Below, piece after piece: positions 57,777-64,000 of a DNA stretch of 64,000 nt. The stretch comes from Hirundichthys speculiger. Taxonomy: Eukaryota > Chordata > Actinopteri > Beloniformes > Exocoetidae. How positions within the stretch are numbered: the first letter of the stretch is position 1; every line of letters starts with the position of its first letter. The stretch lies in assembly GCA_018398805.1 (NCBI GenBank), contig JAGFBZ010002033.1, positions 2,069,501-2,133,500 on the forward strand. Reading direction: 5' to 3'. A program made the translations under genes and the position numbers. Below the pieces are notes generated by a model that did not search any database, had not been told where the DNA came from, and worked only from the letters and a program-made list of their open reading frames with translations.

Positions 57777-60723
57777 TTAGCCTGTCTCTTTGTCCCTTTG
57801 TTGGTGCTTGGGGCAGAGTGGGTGGTGCTGCTTCCTTTTGTCTCCATTTTGTGTCATCTTGTCTCCCCCTAGCAGCAGTTGCTCATTATTGCAGCGGTGG
57901 ATAAGCACTGGGTCCTTGCTTTGAGGCGTTTTCTGCAACAACAACCGCTGCAGCACCTGTTTGTCGGACCGCTCTCGTCTGAAGTCATCCTCGTATATCT
58001 TGAGCTGTAGAATATTAGATCAACAGACAACAGCACAAGTGAAAATCGAGAGACTTCAGAGAAAAAGAAACACTCTTAAGACAGTCAGGGAGCCGCTGAA
58101 TGTGTATTTATCCCTGAAACAAGGCACTGTAAACTCGAGGAATTATACTTGTGGAGGATGTGGATTAGTAACAAAAATTCTGTCTCAATTAGACTTTATT
58201 TCACATCTTTCTCTTCATGCTCCTGAAAAACAACACCACACCATAATCCCCCCTCCACCAAACTTTACACTTGGATCAATGCAGTCACACTAGTACTGTT
58301 CTCCTGGCAACCATCAAACCCAGACTCTTCCATCAGATTACCAGATGGAGAAGCGTGATTCGTCACTCCAGAGAACGTTCCTCCACTGATCTAGAGTCCA
58401 GTGGCGGTGTGTTTTACACCACTGCATACAACGCTTTACATTGCACTTGGTGATGTCTGGCTTGGATGCAGCTGCTCCACCATGGAAACCCATTTATGAA
58501 GCTCTCTGTGCTGTTGTTGAACTAATCTGAAGGCCACATGAAGTTTGGAGGTCTGTAGTGATTGACTCTGCAGAAAGTTGGTGACCTCTTTATACTATGT
58601 TCTTCAGCATCCGCTGACCCGCTCCATCAGTTTACATGTCCTACCACTTCATAGCTGAGTTGCTGTCGTTCCCAAACACTTCCATTTCCTTATAATACAG
58701 CTGACAGCTGACTGTGGAATATTTAGGAGCGAGGAAATTTAATGACTGGATTTGTTGCACAGGTATCATCCTATCACAGTTCCACGCTGGAATTCACTGA
58801 GCTCCTGAGAGCGACCCATTCTTTCATAAATGTTTGTAGAAACAGTCTGCATGCCTAGGTGTTTAATTTTACACACCTGTGGCCATGGAAGTGATTGGAA
58901 CACCTGATTCTGATCATTTGGATGGGTGAGCAAATACTTCTGGCAATATTGTGTCAATATAGTGTATGTAGTGACAATTGAAACATTACCTGTTCTTGCA
59001 GTAGTGCCACCTGTTGGCGCATCTCCTCCCTCTTTCTCCTCAGCTTCCTGTTCTCCTGCAGTGTGTGCTTGTGGTCATTGTGCTCTGTCTGATATTCTGC
59101 TTCATAAATCTCAGTCTGCAGAGACACGACAAGACATCAACATGGTCACAAGCCAGTGTTAAAGTCACATCTTGCAATCTGCAGATGTTCCTCTTTTGAA
59201 TTTGTGACCAGCACAAGGCCACCACTAGGTGGTGCACTGCTCCCTCTGATTGAAGCCTCTGTGTCAGCATTCAGTAAATCTTTACCCAGCAACAGTGGGC
59301 AAATGTTTGATATGTAAAAGCTCTTTTGATATTCTGCTGAAGAGAGCGGCTCACCTGACATCTCAGTGCATCCAGTTGCTCTTTTAAATCATGTACTTCT
59401 TGCTGGGAGCTTCCCAGTGCTTCCAGTGGGGTGCTGCGTTGGTTTTTTCCCTGCCATCCTGCCTCTGGGCTAGGGGAGTCTGGAGGAAAGGAGAAAGGGG
59501 GGTTGTATCCAGAAACATGGTTGCGTCCTCTGGAGGGATTACTGGTGGGATTACTGGTGGGACATGACCCATGACTTTCAGTTCCAGTACTAAAGCTGCC
59601 CTTTAATGAAAACATAAGACCATTTGATGAGTGATACAGTTTATAAAGGCAAGAAGGTAGTGACTAAAATTAAAATGACACAGCCTCAGGTCATAGACTC
59701 TTTGGTAAGAGGAGTACCTGTTTGGCAGGTGTACAGTCTCTCTCTGGGTGGTGCATTTTGTTCTCCAGTAACCTGATATATTCTTGCAACTCCTGGTTCT
59801 TCTTCAGCTCTGTCATCAGTGCCTGCTCATAATACTCCTTTGCGCTCTGCAATTCAAAAAGCAGCACATATAAACCACAAATGTTTGCTATTTAGAACAG
59901 CTGCTTTCGGAATTCCCCCGTGTACTTTATCTCCTCCCACATTCAGTGCAGTGCAGAGGTCAATGCAGTGAGCTTGTGGTCGTGTGGGTGCTTGAAGCTT
60001 TGTTGTGTTTACTTGTTGATGCTCGGCTCGGAAGAGCAGTCGGCTGTTTAGCTGTTTGATGGCACTGTTCTCAAGCTCCAAAGCCTCCAGTCGGTGCTGC
60101 AGACCCAACGTGGCACTGCGGTATACCTGGTCCCAGTCCTCATTCAGCTTCATCAGCTGTGACACACCACCACCACTTTCATCATCATCATCATCATCAT
60201 CATTATCATCTTCACATAATAGCTATCACTGCCAAGGCTTCCTCTGCAGCAATCAATAGTATCATTTATTTCACCATTATTTTCAGTCTGTCCCCACAAC
60301 AATATCAGGACCTGATCTGAGGCACTTCACTCAACACTGTGTGCTTCTCTGAATCTCTAAATACATTACACTTGCAGTTTTTAAGCAGCTTCTTATTAAA
60401 ATCACTTGACCAAGGCTGTATAAGTGTGGAGAAAAAATATAGCTTATATCATTATTTTCGCAGCTTTGCAGTGCTTTTCACAATACGCCCACATCCATCT
60501 TCAGGTTTTTCAGAGAAAACTAAATGTAATTGCCACCAACAGTAATAGAATGTGGACCTTTAGTGAATATCGTCTGGTTTAAATGTTGCACCTCTTTGTT
60601 GACTCTGCGGAGCTCAGTGTTCTTGTTAAGCAGCAGCAGTTTCTCCTGGTCGGTGGAGGTGACTGTCAAACTCTCAGTGATCAGAGTGACCTGCTCATCC
60701 GTGGACAGCAGTCTGTCACCCAT
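57777..60723 (-). CDS. TNFAIP3-interacting (ABIN/TNIP)-like coiled-coil protein with UBAN motif; 5' end uncertain
   Basis: Exons: 60742-60592 (start ATG proposed at 60723-60721), 60156-60013, 59846-59718, 59600-59355, 59115-58990 and 58004-57777. Phases agree, giving 334 residues from that ATG. The protein is almost all coiled coil: KLLLLNKNTELRRVNKE; LMKLNEDWDQVYRSATLGLQ; YYEQALMTELKKNQELQEYI (a possible ABIN homology box). After a Ser/Pro-rich linker come LKEQLDALRCQ and YEAEYQTEHNDHKHTLQENR. The last exon has LKIYEDDFRRERSDKQ, the DFxxERxD core of the UBAN domain that binds linear and K63 ubiquitin chains in ABINs, NEMO and optineurin. ABINs bring A20 to these chains and restrain NF-kB. 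It ends HHPLCPKHQQRDKETG without a clear zinc finger. The reading frame is open upstream of the chosen ATG, so more coding exons may exist. TNIP1, TNIP2 or TNIP3 cannot be decided here. Confidence 0.68.
58190..58970. mobile_element. DNA-transposon fragment in the last intron of the ABIN-like gene
   Basis: Sequences such as CATCAAACCCAGACTCTTCC, ATTCGTCACTCCAGAGAACG and TTTTACACACCTGTGGCCAT belong to a very common fish DNA transposon. It ends near ACTTCTGGCAATATTGTGTC. The left end is missing and frames are broken. The superfamily was not decided. Confidence 0.55.
60177..60212. repeat. (CAT)n microsatellite in an intron
   Basis: About eleven CAT units with one interruption, next to the splice acceptor of the exon at 60156-60013. 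Confidence 0.85.
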
Positions 60724-60742
60724 GGGGCTCACGTCTTCTGTC

Positions 60743-61154
60743 CTGAACACACACCAGCACACAGTGACAGACAGTAAGGAAACTGTGCGCCATAAATAAA
60801 GTCATGATCATGAACATTTGAAAAGGATTTCTATTATTAAGCAAATGCATGGATGCACAGAAGTAAGTCAGGGTACTTTTGAACACCCACTCTTGTAGAG
60901 TGCACTTGGAGAGAATCGAATAGCAGCTATTATGCACACCCACGCACACACACGCACACTCACATATACAGTGCCATTATACAGTCAAGACACTCAGACA
61001 TACACATGCATGCACATTGTAATATCTTTCTCTTGATTTGCTTCCCTGGTCAATCAAAGTCTCTGCTCATAGTTAGATGTGTTTAGCTAGTGGAAATTGA
61101 TCCCTGGTGATGATCCCTGGAAAATGATGATTTCTATGAAACCAATTGAAGAAG

Positions 61155-61217
<63 letters not shown>

Positions 61218-62790
61218 AAACTATATATATAAACTAGCTTTCATTTCCACCAGTTCTCTTCTGCAGTCTGATTTAAAAGTAAAAGCTGACAAGACGGCAG
61301 CGGAGAGACACCCCGAGGGAATGTGCTCACTCATCTCTACACTAACCCCCAGGCTTCTTCACACAAACATGGAGTTGGACTACTGTAACCTAACAGAGTT
61401 TACTACTACAAAGAGCCACAATCTGCAATCACCTCTCATCCCCCTTAAGGCTAAGCTCCTCCACAAATATGTGTTTTTATCCACTTAGGTACAGTCGTAC
61501 TACGTGATAAACCTGTTACACAACTTCAAAGAGCAACACTATAAGGTGAATGCAACGCATACTGGAACATGGACTGAAAGTATGTATATTCAATGCAAAA
61601 AAAAATAAGCGAAAAGAAAGACATTTTAGTAAGTTATGTGATTTCTTTACAATAAACATCCCTAATATTGATGTGAAGTGATTTGTTCTGTGATAACTAT
61701 GTATGCTCAGTTTCAGCTATTTCTTTTGTTTGATGGAATATTATTAGAATAGTTCGAGATTTTGAGAAGAGGTCACCTGACTACCGCAAAAATCCTGCAA
61801 TTTCTATCCGCTAGGTGGCAGAAATGCATTGCATTTGGGACTTTTTCCAGCTGTGATCACTTCCAGTAAAGAAAGCAACAAGCCAAAACAACAGATACAG
61901 ATAATTATTTTTATGCCATTTTCTACCCTTACACAACCATGGTGTACGACTGTGATGCTGCGGAGTATACATCACATAGCTCAAAAGCAACTGCACTACA
62001 CGCAACACAACTATCCCTTCATGGCTGATGTGATGTGGGTAAAGTGGCTGACAGACAAGATGGAAGCAACTGATTCGACGTGAGAGGAAGGACAGATTGG
62101 GGAAGAAAGTTGGCATGCTGAACCTCACAAAAAATCCAAGGTAATGTTCCTGTTATTTTGAAAAAAAAATCAACAGATCAGTGCTAACAGCTACACAAGC
62201 TGTGAATCTGGCTACTTTGTGTGGAATAATTGGAGGAAGCCACTAGCGCCAGGATAACCAGAATGGCACAGATGTGCAAAGCCCTGGATGACTGTGAGCG
62301 CTGCCCTCTTATGTTCTGTGGTACTCAGGTAGCCTCTTACATTTTTGTTTACAATGTCCCAGGTTGTCTTATCTATTAATAACAAAAAGAAAAAAACAAA
62401 TCTTAAAGCGACACAAAAGACCTTTACCAATTTTTAGCTTTGAGGGTGCACTATGGCTATGAGGTGAAGTCACTTTTATGACATTGTCTAAAATTTACTC
62501 TAGTTTGGTCTCCTTTTTGGCATTCTCTCATTTTGTCTTCTTCTACCCTTTCTTTCTTGGGTCTTTACTTCGCCTCTCCTATGATGTGAGCTAGCGTTGT
62601 ATCAGAGCTAGTTTTGACCATCATTGATATGTTATTGTAAAGTGATATGCAGTTGTTATGCAGCTGTTGGGAGAGAGAAACTATGAAAGCAGTCCAAAGT
62701 TACTTGTGGTTTTTTGAATGGTTGGGAGACCATGAGAGCTACAAAAAGCTGTCTAAAAATGCCACATATATATATATATCTATATATATA
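60743..62790. other. Non-coding flank or first intron(s) of the ABIN-like gene; no exon recognised
   Basis: It may hold 5' exons of the ABIN-like gene, but I found no coding block with good splice signals. It contains a CA-rich run at about 60933-61018 and a long (AT)n at about 61169-61211. Confidence 0.4.
61169..61211. repeat. (AT)n microsatellite
   Basis: About 21 uninterrupted AT units after a run of A. Confidence 0.9.
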
Positions 62791-63156
62791 CAGTCATGGA
62801 AAAAATTATTAGACCACCATTTTTTCTTCACTTTCTTGTTTATTTTAATACCTGGTACCACTAAACGTCATCATGTGACTAAAACAGACAGAAAAGAAAA
62901 CACTGAATGCATAAAAGCAGTGTTTTTGGCAGTACAACGCCATAGCTATTGATGTAAAAACTTAAGTGATTTAGGTTATAATCAAGAAAACCATGGAAAA
63001 TGGTAAGATATCAGCTCTTAAATAAAACTCTTATGGGCAATCTTTGTGGTTATCGTTATGTTTGTCCAAACAAATGTACCTTTAGTTGTACCAGGCATTA
63101 AAATGAACAAGAAACTGAAGAAAACAAGGGTGGTCTAATAATTTTTTCCATGACTG
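62791..63156. mobile_element. Tc1-like fold-back element, ~366 bp
   Basis: The terminal inverted repeats are perfect over 28 bp (left 62791-62818, starting CAGTCATGGAAAAAATTATT; right 63129-63156). They stay similar for about 40 more bases on each side (CTTCACTTTCTTGTTTATTT against its inverted partner). It sits inside a (TA)n tract, consistent with TA-targeted insertion. No transposase. Confidence 0.85.
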
Positions 63157-63158
63157 TG

Positions 63159-63216
<58 letters not shown>

Positions 63217-63228
63217 TAGATAGATAGA
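63157..63228. repeat. (TA)n then (GATA)n microsatellite
   Basis: About 28 TA units followed by about four GATA units, directly after the fold-back element. Confidence 0.85.
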
Positions 63229-64000
63229 AATTGAAGCTTACATTTTAACATGAGAAACTGTTTAATGTTGCTTTAAAGCTTTGTCTATTCTGATACATCC
63301 AGCTCTTTACCAGAAGTAACCTGAGGAACATAAACTGGCAATATGATTCTCAGTATCATTATTTCTTCAGGTTTAATTTTCCTTTGTTTTTATTTTCTGA
63401 GGTTAATAAAACTAGATGAGTCACTGGTTGATGGTAGGTTGCAGCTGTGGATAGAACTGGTTAGCTGGTTAGCTAGTTCCCTTTGTTTTGTGTCTTCTAT
63501 GCTAGGCTAAGCTAACAACTTTAAAGCAGCAAAACAAACTTTCTCTCAAGTTAAAATATCAGCTTCAATTTCAATTGCAGAAATATTTTCTAAATTTTGG
63601 AAAGCGTTGTTTATCCATCATGGCTGTTAACCCCTGCTATCACCAAACAGCTGTCTCCTGTGACAGCTATGCATTACTGTAAGGCACAATGTCAGATTTG
63701 ACAACATGTCAGAGGCAATCTAGAGACTCAAAAAAGTAATGATGGAGAAGAAAATGAAAGCAGACCCAAACAAGGGACAAGTAAAATCTTAGACAACGTC
63801 ATAAAAACCCTACAAGTCAATAGGGGTCTTGGTGAGCAAAAAAATGTCAGAAGTTCCTTTAAGATTTGGTGGCTCTAGTGGGCATTATTCACAGCCCATC
63901 AGACAGAAAACCAGGATAGAGTTAATGGGGAAGACACACAGCAAAGCATGACAGGCAGGGAATTGAACCTGTGACTGCTGTAGGGGGACTGGAGCCTCTG
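63229..64000. other. Non-coding sequence to the window end
   Basis: No exon, RNA gene or recognised repeat was seen. Confidence 0.4.

Overview
The window is vertebrate nuclear DNA, most likely from a ray-finned (teleost) fish. The evidence is small phased GT-AG exons, fish-type gene content (an AceTr-YrdC fusion, an ES1-like protein, a PhyH-family oxygenase) and a dense, nested load of hAT, Tc1/mariner, LINE and LTR elements of types common in fish. It holds eight gene models and no visible rRNA, tRNA or CRISPR array. All exon models were built by hand from splice signals, reading phase and family resemblance; nothing was checked against a database.

Layout: (1) 0.4-1.9 kb: a complete glyoxalase-domain gene, GLOD5-like (+). 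(2) 2-18 kb: a transposon field. It has at least three clean hAT insertions with 8-bp target duplications, a broken retroviral env remnant, and a ~1.75-1.9 kb sequence repeated in tandem about three times plus partial copies. (3) 18.5-22.3 kb: ACOD1/IRG1 (-), the itaconate-forming enzyme, with two apparent 1-nt insertions in its last exon. (4) 22.4-27.4 kb: an intact 886-aa gene (+), head-to-head with ACOD1, that joins an acetate-transporter-like (AceTr/GPR1-FUN34-YaaH) membrane region with repeats to a C-terminal YrdC/Sua5 domain. (5) 27.4-43.5 kb: mostly repeats, plus a small candidate gene near 32.1-32.7 kb with a TATA box, a perfect heat-shock element and two tandem palindromes. (6) 43.6-47.9 kb: a second intact AceTr-YrdC fusion gene of 865 aa (-), facing the first. 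(7) 48.6-50.3 kb: an ES1/GATD3-like gene (+), divergent from fusion gene 2, with one apparent 1-nt deletion. (8) 53.4-55.4 kb: a PhyH-family Fe(II)/2-oxoglutarate oxygenase, 271 aa (-). (9) 57.8-60.7 kb: a coiled-coil, UBAN-containing ABIN/TNIP-like gene (-), possibly incomplete at its 5' end. (10) 61-64 kb: no gene seen; microsatellites and a Tc1-like fold-back element.

Working together: ACOD1, the two fusion genes, the ES1-like gene, the oxygenase and the ABIN-like gene make up a neighbourhood of small-molecule metabolism and NF-kB signalling. ACOD1, fusion gene 2, the ES1-like gene and the oxygenase have good TATA boxes. ACOD1 and the oxygenase also have kB-type sites, and fusion gene 2 has a perfect CRE next to its TATA box. 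The most interesting feature is the duplicated AceTr-YrdC fusion and its head-to-head pairing with ACOD1. I infer, without proof, a link to transport or handling of a small carboxylate such as itaconate.
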